DNA of 64,000 bases from Lophius americanus (taxonomy: Eukaryota > Chordata > Actinopteri > Lophiiformes > Lophiidae), in assembly GCA_037951165.1 (NCBI GenBank), contig JBBDHG010000184.1, positions 526,501 to 590,500 of the forward strand, in the 5' to 3' direction. Under the pieces are notes generated by a model. The model was not told the origin of the DNA, did not search any database, and saw only the letters and a program-made list of their open reading frames with translations. The first letter of the stretch is position 1. Each line of letters starts with the position of its first letter. A program made the translations under genes and the position numbers. Shown here piece by piece: positions 1 to 19,433 of the stretch.

Positions 1-1150
1 ACACCAGTATTCACTCTGGTATGCATAAATACACACACCAGTATTCACTAGTATATACCAATATAGACTAGTGTACACCAGTATACACCAGGATTCATCA
101 GTATACACCAGTGTACATCAGCATATATTGGTGTTCACCAATATTCACCGGTATGCACCAGTACACACTGGTACACCAGTATTCACTAGTATATACCAAT
201 ATAGACTAGTGTACACCAATATTCACCAGTATACACCGGGATTCATCGGTATACACCAGTATACATTGGTATTCACCAGTATACGTCAGTATACACAAGT
301 ATTCAACAGTATTCACCAGTATACATGTCAGTACAAATAACACTAAACACCATTATTCCCCAGTATACATCAGTATACGTCAGTATACATCAGTATACAA
401 CAGTATTCACCAATATCCACCAGTATTCACAAGTGTACACAAGTAAACATGTCCGTACACACAACACTTTACAACAGTATGCACCAGTATTCAGCAATAC
501 ACGTCAGTATTCACCAGTATACACCAGTAAACTTGTCTGTACACATACCACTATATACCAATATTTACCAGTATTCACCCATACACATCACCAGTGTACA
601 TAAATATTCACCAGTATTTACCAGTATTCCAGTATATTATACACACACATCTATATACCAGTACACACATCAACATTCCAGTTCACACACCAGAACCAGT
701 CTACACCAGAACCAGTCTACACCAGAACCAGTATACACCAGTACACACATCAACATTCCAGTTCACACACCAGAACCAGTCTACACCAGAACCAGTCTAC
801 ACCAGAACCAGTATACACCAGAACCAGTCTACACCAGTACACAAATCCACAATCCAGTTCACACACCAGAACCAGTCTACACCAGAACCAGTATACACCA
901 GTACACAAATCAACAATCCAGTTCACACACCAGAACCAGTCTACACCAGAACCAGTCTACACCAGAACCAGTATACACCAGTACACAAATCAACAATCCA
1001 GTTCACACACCAGAACCATTATACACCAGAACCAGTATACACCAGTACACAAATCAACAATCCAGTTCACACACCAGAACCATTATAAACCAGAACCAGT
1101 ATACACCAGAACCAGTATACACCAGTACACAAATCAACCTTTCAGTTTAA
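1..1150. repeat. Degenerate minisatellite of CACCAGTATA-type units
   Basis: Short units of about 10-16 bases built on caccagtatacaccagta and its variants fill the left edge. From about 660 the unit changes to a longer one containing cagaaccagtctacacc. Long open frames exist on the plus strand because the units lack stop codons, but their translations are low-complexity (Tyr/Thr/His/Gln/Pro) and resemble no protein family, so I do not call genes here. It is probably inside a sos1 intron, since the first visible sos1 exon lies downstream. Confidence 0.9.
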
Positions 1151-1224
1151 ACACCAGAACCACTGATGGATTCATCATGGAGGGCTGACATAAGGGTCTG
1201 TCAGAGTCTTCACCAGTCTACATG

Positions 1225-2155
1225 TCAGTTGGTGGAGTAGGTTCCTTTAGGAGTTTTAGTAGCTCTTTGAGGGGCTTCTCCTGGTCTCTGAGGTGTTCCT
1301 GGTCTCTTTGAGGAGATTCTCCCAGTCTCTCAGGTGTTCCTGGTCTCTTTGAGGATGGTCTCCTTGTCCCTGAGGTGTTTCCTGGTCTTTGAGGAGGTTC
1401 TCCTGGTCGCTTTGAGGTTTTCCTGGTCTCGGAGGAGTTTCCTGGCCTTTGAGGGGCTTCTCCTGGTCTCTGAGGCAGTTCCTGGTCTATTTGAGGAGCT
1501 TCTCCTGGTGTCTTTGAGGAGATTCTCCCAGTCTCTGAGGTGTTCCTGGTCTCTTTGAGGAGCTTCTCTTGTTCTCTGAGGAGTTTCCTGGTCTCTTTGA
1601 GGAGCTTCTCCCGGTCTCTGAGGTGTTTCCTGGTCTTTGAGGAGGTTCTACTGGTTGCTTTGAAGATGTTCTCCTGGTCTCTGAGGAGTTTCCTGGTCTA
1701 TTTGAAGAGGGTCTCTTGGTCCCTGAGGTGTTTCCTGGTCTTTGAGGAGGTTCTCCTGGTCTCTTTGAGGAGGTTCTCCTGGTCTCTGAGGAGTTTCCTG
1801 GACTCTGAGGAGGTTTTCTTGGTCTCGGAGGAGTTTCCTGGACTTTGAGGAGGTTCTCCTGGTCGCTTTGAGGAGGTTTTCATGGTCTCGGAGGAGTTTC
1901 CTGGACTTTGAGGAGGTTTTCTTGGTCTCTTTAAGGAGGTTCTCCTGGTCTCTGAGGAGTTTCCTGGACTTTGAGGAGTTTTTCTTGGTCTCGGGGGAGT
2001 TTCCTGGACTTTGAGGGGGTTCTCCTGGTCTCTGAGGAGTTTCCTGGACTTTGAGGAGTTTTTCTTGGTCTCGGGGGAGTTTCCTGGACTTTGAGGGGGT
2101 TCTCCTGGTCTCTGAGGAGTTTCCTGGTCCCTTTGAGGAGCTTCTCCTGGGAGCA
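1225..2155. repeat. Minisatellite, TTTCCTGGTCTTTGAGGAG-type units
   Basis: A pyrimidine/G-rich tandem array with units of roughly 20-40 bases made of tttcctggtctctgaggag and ttctcctggtctctttgagg. Both strands are open over long stretches only because of the repeat. No coding similarity is seen. From 2,160 to 2,821 the sequence is single-copy-like, with no exon I can support until the splice acceptor at 2,820-2,821. Confidence 0.85.
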
Positions 2156-2821
2156 GATCAAAGTGGTCTCCTTGTTACCTTATATTCTACAACTGAGGAA
2201 AATAAAGAACGTTGGACGTAAACATACGTTGGGACTGCTGTACTCCTCCCATCCTCCCTGTTTCCCTCTAGACAGAAATAGAGCTGGGGGAGCCGGTGGA
2301 GGCGGGGCAGCTGGGTGAGGTGGGGGGAGCTGGGGGTCACACCAGTGTTATTAAAGGGAAATGTCGTCAGGTTGTGGGCGGAGCCTCTGCAGCAGCTTAT
2401 TGTTCTCTGTTTGTTCCAGAGGAAAGAACAGAGAGAGGAGAAGGAGGGCAGCCGAATGTTTGCAGGGGTTTTAACTTTAAACTGGATGCTTCGGTCCCCG
2501 TAAGAAGAAGGTGGAGAATAAGGCGGAGGAAGAGAAGAAGAAGAAGGTGGAGGCTGGAGGGGAAAGACGGGTGGATGTTTGGCAGGTGGATATGAGGACG
2601 TAGGTCGTTTCAGTTTTCTTCTTGCGTTGTTGGTGGTTAAGCTGCAAAAGACTGTCACATGATGGCGGGGCCTGAAGGTGGGGGCTGTCAGATGAAGGTG
2701 GGAGTTGGTTCTGCTGAGACCATGTTGATGCCGGGACTTAAAGCCTTCTGTGTGTTTCTGGCTGTTTGTTTTCAGGTCTGATGTTCTCCACTAACTTTTC
2801 CTCCTCTTCTGTGGCGTGCAG

Positions 2822-12186
<9,365 letters not shown>

Positions 12187-12487
12187 TTGGACAGCCTTGA
12201 CTTTCTGAAGGAGCAGCTGATTGACAACTAGTGGAGGAGGCGGGGCTAGACAAGCAACACTACAGCTGATCGACCAATCAGGACTTTCTGATCCGGACCT
12301 CATGTGCTTTTATTGTGAAAAACTGTGGAACTTGGGCTGATTGGTCACCCTGGAGCTGACCAGGACAGTGGGGGCTGTGGGTAACAGACTGAAGGGGCCT
12401 TAAGGTACCGGACCAGGACCAAACAGGTTCTGTTTTCGTTGCCATGACAATGATGTTGATGTAAACTAATGAATGTTAAAACAAGGG

Positions 12488-12493
12488 AATAAA
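12488..12493 (+). terminator. sos1 polyadenylation signal AATAAA
   Basis: A canonical AATAAA about 300 bases after the sos1 stop codon, which would give a 3' UTR of about 320 bases. No other feature lies between the stop and this site. Confidence 0.7.
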
Positions 12494-12579
12494 CGTGTTC
12501 GTAGAGGCGAGCCACCGACCCGACTCCACTTTACTTCTGAGAGCCAGCACCGGGGGGGGGGTATTTCAAGAAAGCGGGC

Positions 12580-13190
12580 TTTACGTACTCCGAGTTAGTG
12601 ACTGAGCTCGAGCTTGACCAAGCCTGAGATGGGAAAGTCGGGATATCCAGTTTCAGAACAGCTAATATGAGTTGGTTATTGATTAAAAGCCATCAGCAAT
12701 CGAGCTCAGATCCTTTGATCCTTTGGCAACCAACGCGAGACGCTGTGGTCGCCATGGCAACATGCCACACGATGTGGTCGCCACGGCAACCAGCGAGACT
12801 GGCTTGACTGTCGCTATTCTCCACGCTGATTAAGCAGTGAGTTTTAACGATCTCACGATATTATATTTATTATAAAAAGAGAAACGCGGCGTCATCGGAG
12901 AGGGAAAGAAAACTGGCGAGGGAGGTTATCTCTTCCCGAGGAATTCCGCTATTTTTACCATATTTTCTCTGAATATTGTCTGTGACAAGGGGACGGAACC
13001 AGAACTAACTGGAGGAATTTTAGATTTTATCTGAGATCGCTTCGGGACCTTGTGGTAAACCCACCAGCGAGCAGGTTGGGTTCACCGAATGAGTTTCAGC
13101 GGTAACTTGAGTCAAGAGATCAACTTATCCCGAGTTTCCCTCACCTCAGGCTTAACCAACTGGGGAGTTTCTGCTAAGCCTGGGAGGGCT
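12580..13190. mobile_element. Possible degenerate inverted-repeat element (MITE-like)
   Basis: Sequence near 12,620-12,646 (agcctgagatgggaaagtcg, then ggata) recurs inverted near 13,126-13,153 (tatcccgagtttccctcacc, then tcagg). The roughly 480 bases between them show no coding similarity that I recognise. The arrangement suits a decayed non-autonomous DNA transposon between sos1 and gemin6. I could not define the exact termini or a target duplication. Confidence 0.35.
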
Positions 13191-13405
13191 GGTCCAGCCG
13201 TCGCCATGGAAACAGAAATCTGTCTCTCGTTGGAAGTTTTTAATTCAAACTTGAATTCTAGAGGTGGAATAAACGCAGGTGTGGTTTTATGTCCAGAATG
13301 ACGAGGTTCTGCGTCATTTTCAACAAATACATTTATAATATATGTAACGGCGCCGAAGATGAACCCGTGTCACGGGGGTTTGGATGACACCGTTTGAATT
13401 GAACT

Positions 13406-13411
13406 TTTATT
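13406..13411 (-). terminator. gemin6 polyadenylation signal (AATAAA on minus strand)
   Basis: tttatt on the plus strand, about 55 bases downstream of the gemin6 stop codon. Confidence 0.65.
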
Positions 13412-13464
13412 TTGAAACAATTACAGTATTGACACAGGAAGCGTGAAACAAAACTCGTCGACTG

Positions 13465-15580
13465 TCAGTCGAGGCTCGTGCTGCCCTCTGATTGGTCAGG
13501 AGTCTGATGTGGTTCAGAAGGATCTGAACTCTGGGTACGAGTCTGGATCAGTTTTTGGATGCGGTCCAGAATGATCTGGTTGGAGCTGCAGCAGTCTTCT
13601 GGTCCATACGGGGCCGTGATAGTCAGGACCCCCGCCACACTCAGCTCCTCCCCTTCCTCCTTCACCGGGACCCGGTTCTTCTCCAACCACCTCTTGACGC
13701 TCCCCTTCCTCTTCCTCACTTCCTCTGGTTCTAACCCACACTTCCTCAGGGGGAGGAAGAAGGTCTGGAGACGTTCGGCGGTCTCCTCGTCGGCCTCCTG
13801 CAGAACCTCCACGTGTTCCACAGCGTGACCCATCACCACCTGCACCGAAGCTTCACCCTCATCCCTGAAGGTGACCAGGACCAGACTACGAGGAGACAGA
13901 ACCGGATCAGAGGTGAGACAACAAAATAAAATCACAGTGTGACATCGTCGTCGTCGTCAGAACCGGCTGATTGGTCATTGATCAGACTCTTCCGTTGGTC
14001 ACCATGACATAATAATGCAAAAACATGATGACATCATAGAACGGTGACATTGAGACCCTGCTATTCTGAATAAAATGCCAATCCGAAACAAGTCCTGCAT
14101 GTAAGCCCTTTGGTACCAATGACATTTCATTCCTTTGCAGGGGTAGGAATCTCTAGTGAGTGCGTTCCTGGCGGCGCCGCTCACGTGCGCGACGCCCGTA
14201 TTTAATGTTCTGGACCGCAGCAGAGACTTTGTTTTGTGTAAAGACTCCAAAAAATGAAAAATTATCAGGAGCCGCGATGGAAAGTTTGGAGACGCAGCGT
14301 ACGAGGCTGAATCCCCACAACAACAAAAGTGGGTCAGAACCACCAGCTTCACTGTTTATGCAACAACAGATGAGAGGATCAGAGTGGAGGTCGGATCTGG
14401 ATTTTCAGAATAAAAGCGCGTCATGAGAGAATATTATGACAGACGATGTTAACATTAGATATCTGGTGAGTTTCACCACACAACCGATCCAACATATAAG
14501 ATCTATCTCTAGATCTATACTAGATACATCTATTTCTAGATCTATAATAGATACATCTATTTCTAGATCTATAATAGATACATCTATCTGTAGATCTATA
14601 ATATATAATATCTATCTCTAGATCTATAATAGATACATCTATTTCTAGATCTATAATAGATACATCTATCTGTAGATCTATAATAGATACATCTATCTAT
14701 CCCTCGATCTAAAATAGATATATCTATCGGTAGATCTATAATAACTATATCGCTATCTCTAACTCTATATCTAACTATATCTCTAACTCTATATCTAACT
14801 ATATCTCTAACTCTATATCTAACTATATCTCCAACTCTTTATCTAACTATATCTCCAACTCTTTATCTAACTCTATATCTAACTCTATATCTAACTATAT
14901 CTCTAACTCTATCCATCTCTAGCTCTATATTTATGTATTTGTAGATATATATTTATCGATATATCAAAACTGAACATATGGTGCGTGTTCTAAATAAAAT
15001 GTATGATTATTATTGTTATATTAAATGTCTTCCACTCTGTGGCTGAACTGGACCGGACCACGGAGCTCTAGCGCCCCCCTCTGGCAGAGTCCATGGCCCC
15101 TGCTGCCCACGCGCCGCTCTCCGGCCTCTCATCAACAAACTGCTAGCGAACCCATCCGAACCGAGACCCAGTGAGGAACCAAGGTGGTTCGAAGGAAGGT
15201 TAATTATCCGTGCAGTTACTCCGGACACAATCTTATCATTACCGGCGGGAGACATCGAAGACCGGAAGTTAACGTAGACACACCTCCTCCTTTCTCCTCG
15301 TCATATTATCTTAACTTTAACTCAATCTTCAGCTGTAGCTGTACGATATAATCTCACCGACGTGACAGAATTATGATTATTCTTTGACAAACTGTATTAA
15401 AATCTGTTAGCATGCACTGGCTAACTCCCCTCACGGTGTGTGACGTCACCTGGCGGACACCGGGTCCACGGTTAGAACCCAGCCGCGGAGCTCTTCCTCT
15501 TTTCCCGCCTTCACTTTCACCTGTTTGCTGACGTAACGGAGCCACTGCAGCGGACCTAAGAGAGGCCAACCGCACTGCAT
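13465..15580 (-). CDS. gemin6: gemin6, SMN-complex component Gemin6
   Basis: Gemin6 is an Sm-fold protein that pairs with Gemin7 in the SMN complex, which loads Sm cores onto snRNAs. There are two coding exons on the minus strand. Exon 1 is 15580-15450, with a start at MQCGWPLLGPLQW, then QVKVKAG and GWVLTVDPVSA, ending at a GTGACG donor. Exon 2 is 13885-13465, after a ctcctcgtag acceptor; it continues SLVLVTF, then VMGHAVEHVEVL, KRWLEKNRVPV and VLTITAPYGPEDCCSSNQII, and stops. The phases match exactly, giving 183 residues (the human protein is 167). The motifs GWVLT.DPVSA, MGHAV and PYGPE.CSSNEI are Gemin6 hallmarks. The start is the only uncertain part: a possible acceptor (cctctcttag) lies just inside it, so a short upstream exon could replace the first eight residues. 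In human, GEMIN6 and SOS1 are also close neighbours. Confidence 0.9.
14490..14945. repeat. AT-rich tandem repeat in the gemin6 intron
   Basis: Units of about 27 bases (tctagatctataatagatac with tail) for the first half, then a shorter unit based on ctctaactctatatctaact. They fill the middle of the 1.56-kb gemin6 intron. The rest of the intron shows nothing coding. Confidence 0.9.
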
Positions 15581-15581
15581 C

Positions 15582-15790
15582 ACGGTACAGCGTTGCGCTC
15601 CGATCTCACCGGTCAATAACGGCTCATCGGCAGCAGCTTTAATCCCTCTGCTGTACGCGCTCTACAGCCTCCGGAGAAACCACAGACCGAAAGAAACGTT
15701 CCGCCTCCCGCTCTGCTCGTGACGTAGGGGAGAAAGGTTCCGCTTCCGGTTCAACCGTCGCTGATAAAAACAAACGAGTAACGGTATAAA
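15582..15790 (-). promoter_or_regulatory. Probable gemin6 promoter / CpG-rich 5' region
   Basis: GC-rich sequence directly upstream of the gemin6 start, with several CpGs and ETS-like cttccggt near 15,740. It gives way abruptly to AT-rich sequence after about 15,780. This is inferred from position and composition only. Confidence 0.45.
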
Positions 15791-15799
15791 CAAACCAAC

Positions 15800-16475
15800 T
15801 AATTAACTTATTAAGGTCCTTTCTAGTTACTTGTCAACATTTCCCCTGGTTGAGAAAAAAATAACAGAAAACGACGAATTAAATAAATTAAACGATATTA
15901 TAGTAATAATCTTCATCATAATCATCATCGTCATTATCATTAGTACGTTCAAATAAACGGAGAACACAGAAAAAAGTTTATCTCACATTGACTTCAATCC
16001 ATGAAAGACTAAGTTTGAGATGTTTTATTCTTTATCCTTCAGTTAGATGTTTAAACACAGTTTACTTTGAAAGTCTGTACAAACAAAAAATAAAAGGAAA
16101 TAAAGGTAAATAAAAATAAAAATGGCCGTAAAGTTTAAAGTAAAAAAACAACAACTACGTGCTAGCGCTTGAGCTGAGGCCTAACCAACTTTGTCATGTG
16201 CATTAAATGTCAATCAGTTAAAAAAATAATGGGGAGTAAAATGAGTATTCAAAATAGATCAATTAAAAATCTATATAATAAATTGAATGTAAAAGTTTGG
16301 GTTAACCCATTCCAAAATTCCAAAATTAAACATTCTTAGTTCCAGCATTCTGTTCTACAGGAGCACAGATTATATTCTATAATAGAATCCAAGAATATTC
16401 TTGATAATTCTTTTGGGTTCAAGAAATTCACAATGTTTATCAAACTGATGACGTCATTAAAATGTAGTGAGTTCT
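15800..16475. other. AT-rich intergenic stretch, no gene seen
   Basis: AT-rich sequence with poly-A/T runs. No open frame resembles a protein, and no RNA gene is recognised. Confidence 0.6.
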
Positions 16476-16479
16476 TTTT

Positions 16480-16765
16480 TTTCATATCCCCTATTAGTCG
16501 GCTCTTTTATGGAATCATTTTCTAATTCTATACCCACATAGAACTCAGTGTGAGGAAGAACTGGAGTGATTTTGAGAGAGTAGTTGTGTATTTTTAACAC
16601 TAGGGGGCGCTTTAGTTCCAAACATTTTGAGGCCATAATTATTCAACCGTTGCTCCCATTTAGTCAAAATTGGGTGTTTAAGAATCTTCCCCAGGAGATC
16701 TATCGCGTACATATCCTATTTTACTCTCAAGTTCCTTTTTTACTCACTAGGGGGAGATTAAAAAG
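16480..16765. repeat. Dispersed repeat, copy A
   Basis: Contains gtgaggaagaactggagtga, a cactaggggg-type box and a caaccgttgctcccatttag stretch. The same modules occur in the same order at 37,850-38,010, diverged. This is probably an old interspersed element of unknown class. Confidence 0.6.
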
Positions 16766-17239
16766 AAACTTTAAAGTCTTCTGAAGGAGTGTTTAGCGCG
16801 TTAGCTGCTTGCTGTGTAACAATGCATGTCTAGAAGTCTCCGCGAAAAGTTTGTTGGCCGGATGTTCCTGCAGCAGCGTCCGACAAAAAGTCAAACAACT
16901 GTCTGAAATGTTTTACCGTTTTATTGCATGGATAAGAAACAGGCCGGACTTCCTGCGGGAACGTGCGGCAAAATAACACGCAAGCAGCTCAAAGTCGGCG
17001 TACAACACGTGACAAAACATTACATTAAAAAAAAAAAGGTTTTAGTCGTTAAATAAGCATCGTGGAATAAAAGTTCGCGAATCAAACTAAATCAGTATTC
17101 GTGCACAAAGTTCATCACAATCAGGGAATGTTAAGACAGGAAACAGGAAGTAATGGAACATTCAACCGACTCAAACACGTCAGAGGAGTTTGAGTCGGTT
17201 GATTAAATGCGCGAAGCAGCAGCTCAGAAATAATCCCTT

Positions 17240-17735
17240 AGGTTTTGGTGCAGAATCGGATCCATAAGGTTAATAATCTGTAAAATACTGGCAGCTATGG
17301 TTGGCAAGATTTTACCGTTAAAAAAAAGAAAAGAAAGTACGGTCACCAAGTACAAGACATTACGGTAAAATAACCGTAAAAACCGATATAACGTTTTTAA
17401 AGTCACATTATTTTAAGACATTTAACATAGAAATCAACATTATTTCACAAATGCGTACCGTATTTTTTTGAAAATCGTATTTTGTCTAAATTATGGGATG
17501 CGGTTGCTAAAAGGCTAAAGTTGAAATGTACCGTCTTTTAAGTTTGATATGAGTTTTTACAGTATTCTCTTGACAAATGTTACAGTTTAAGTTTTAAAAG
17601 AAATTTGCGATTTACTGTAATTTTTTCATGTAATTAACTGTAACAGACAATAATAGTTTTTTTATATGGTCATTTACTGTAATGTCTCGTACTTTTCTGG
17701 AAACCACAGCTGCCGGAATTTGAACGGATATTTTT
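17240..17735. mobile_element. Possible hAT-type MITE remnant (CGGTAAA / TTTACTGTAA motifs)
   Basis: Repeated motifs such as attacggtaaaataaccgta, accgatataacg and tttactgtaat occur in both orientations. A related piece (cattacggtaaattacgaca, then aaactgatataacgtc) lies at about 47,515-47,555. The pattern suits a decayed non-autonomous DNA transposon. The termini could not be set. Confidence 0.4.
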
Positions 17736-18219
17736 TTTTTAACAGTGCACAAGGTTTGTGTTTCAGCGGATTTCACCGACACAATGACATCATCGTAATT
17801 TCTAGCACACTCCAAAGTCTCGATCCAGATCCATCAATATTCCAGGTGTGGGGCCGAGAAGCTCTTTACAAATTCTACATGTTACACCTTCGAACAAAAT
17901 CACATGCAGATTGACAAGTTGGACGATTGTCGTCGAAAGGCAAAAACACTTTTATGTTTTGGGAAGCATCAAAACAAATTTACTAGATGTTACCAGAGGC
18001 AACCGAAGTTGCGCAGAAAGTGATTTGTGGCTTGTTAGTTTGACTTGGCCGGTTAAACCACTGCGATTGTGTTTTCTCAAATATAATCATTTTCCCACCA
18101 CATTTTGTAGATTTGCATTTTTTGTTTTACAAAAAAGTTCAAATTTTTTTTGGACTCCCAGACCAATTCTTATGCTTTTGGTAAAACTGTCAGGTCGTGT
18201 AAATTTGTATCAAATGTTC

Positions 18220-18730
18220 TAATTCTGATGTAAATTTGTATAAAATGTTCTAATTCTGATGTAAATTTGTATCAAATTTTTGTACTTCTGATGTTGTAAA
18301 GTTGTATCTGATTTTCCAATTCTGGTGTAAATTTGTATAATTTTTTTTGAATTCTGATGTAAATTTGCATCAATTTTTTTTTTAATTCTGATGTAAATTT
18401 GCATCAAAGTTTCTAATTCTATGTAAATTTGTATAATTTTTTTAAAATTCTGATGTAAATTTGCATCATTTTTTTTTAAAATTCTGATGTAAATTTGCAT
18501 CAAATTTTCTAATTCTGATGTAAATTTGTATAAATTCTTTTTTAATTCTGATGTAAATTTGCATCAAATTTTCTAATTCTGATGTAAATTTGTATAAATT
18601 TTTTTTTAATTCTGATGTAAATTTGCATCAAATTTTCTAATTCTGATGTAAATTTGTATAAATTTTTTTTTAATTCTGATGTAAATTTGCATCAAATTTT
18701 CTAATTCTGATGTAAATTTGTATCTGATTT
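18220..18730. repeat. Tandem repeat, about 31-bp units in alternating pairs
   Basis: Units share ttctgatgtaaatttg and alternate between a gcatcaaattttctaa ending and a tataaattttttttttaa ending, so the higher-order period is about 62 bases in the most regular part (18,480-18,720). The minus strand reads as an Ile/Asn/Lys-rich periodic peptide, which is a repeat artefact. From 18,730 to about 19,340 nothing coding is seen. Confidence 0.9.
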
Positions 18731-19433
18731 TTGTCATCTGGAATCTTTCCTTTTACTTAATCTTTCACATCTTGTAAATTTGTATTTATTTGCCTCAGGA
18801 AGTGTAAAAATGTTTCGAGTCTCGTAACTTTTGTTAGGGCGGCCGAATCCGTGCAAAACCTGAATGTTATTTTTTAAGTGAGTTAATTTATTCGTCAACA
18901 CTTCAGTTAGTTTTTAATTGTGTCAAGATTTTTAGTCAATTTGAATTAGTTCATATGTTAATTTCAGTCGTTTCCTCGGTTCAGTTCCTGTTTTTAAATC
19001 GCCTGAAGAACTTTTTGTCTTTTTTAAGTACCAAAAGTGCTTCATGGATAATTTGAAGGTCTTGGAGAAGAAGGTAAATGCAGCGAATGAAATAAAGAAG
19101 CAGTGACGGAATGTCGGCCGTCGGTTCAGCGGCGCCGTCAGTAAACGACTCATGCAGGTGTCGAGTCCCGAGGGAACCGCCTCAAACTAGTTCTGGGTCA
19201 GACTGTTTATCGGTTAGAACTGGATTGACATGAATTAACAGTTAATCAGAAGGAATCCGGAATCAAAAATCTACATTCTTTTCTTTCCCCCCTCGCTGCT
19301 CGTTAGTCAGAACTCCGCCCACTCTCCTCCAGTCCTCAGAAATCTAGGGGTGCACATCGCGCCATGATCCAACCGGGACCGGTCCTGGTCCCGCTCACGA
19401 ATCAGCAAAGTCTGGAGAGGAGAGTGGAACTTC

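Noticed and set aside
71..1150. Long open frames (up to 233 codons) rich in Tyr, Thr, His and Gln
   Set aside because: They follow the minisatellite period, have no family resemblance, and several overlapping frames are equally open.
13885..13935. Upstream extension of the large gemin6 exon reading LTSDPVLSPR
   Set aside because: It resembles the real TVDPVSA by chance; the true upstream residues are encoded at 15,450-15,580, and this stretch is the intron's pyrimidine tract and acceptor.
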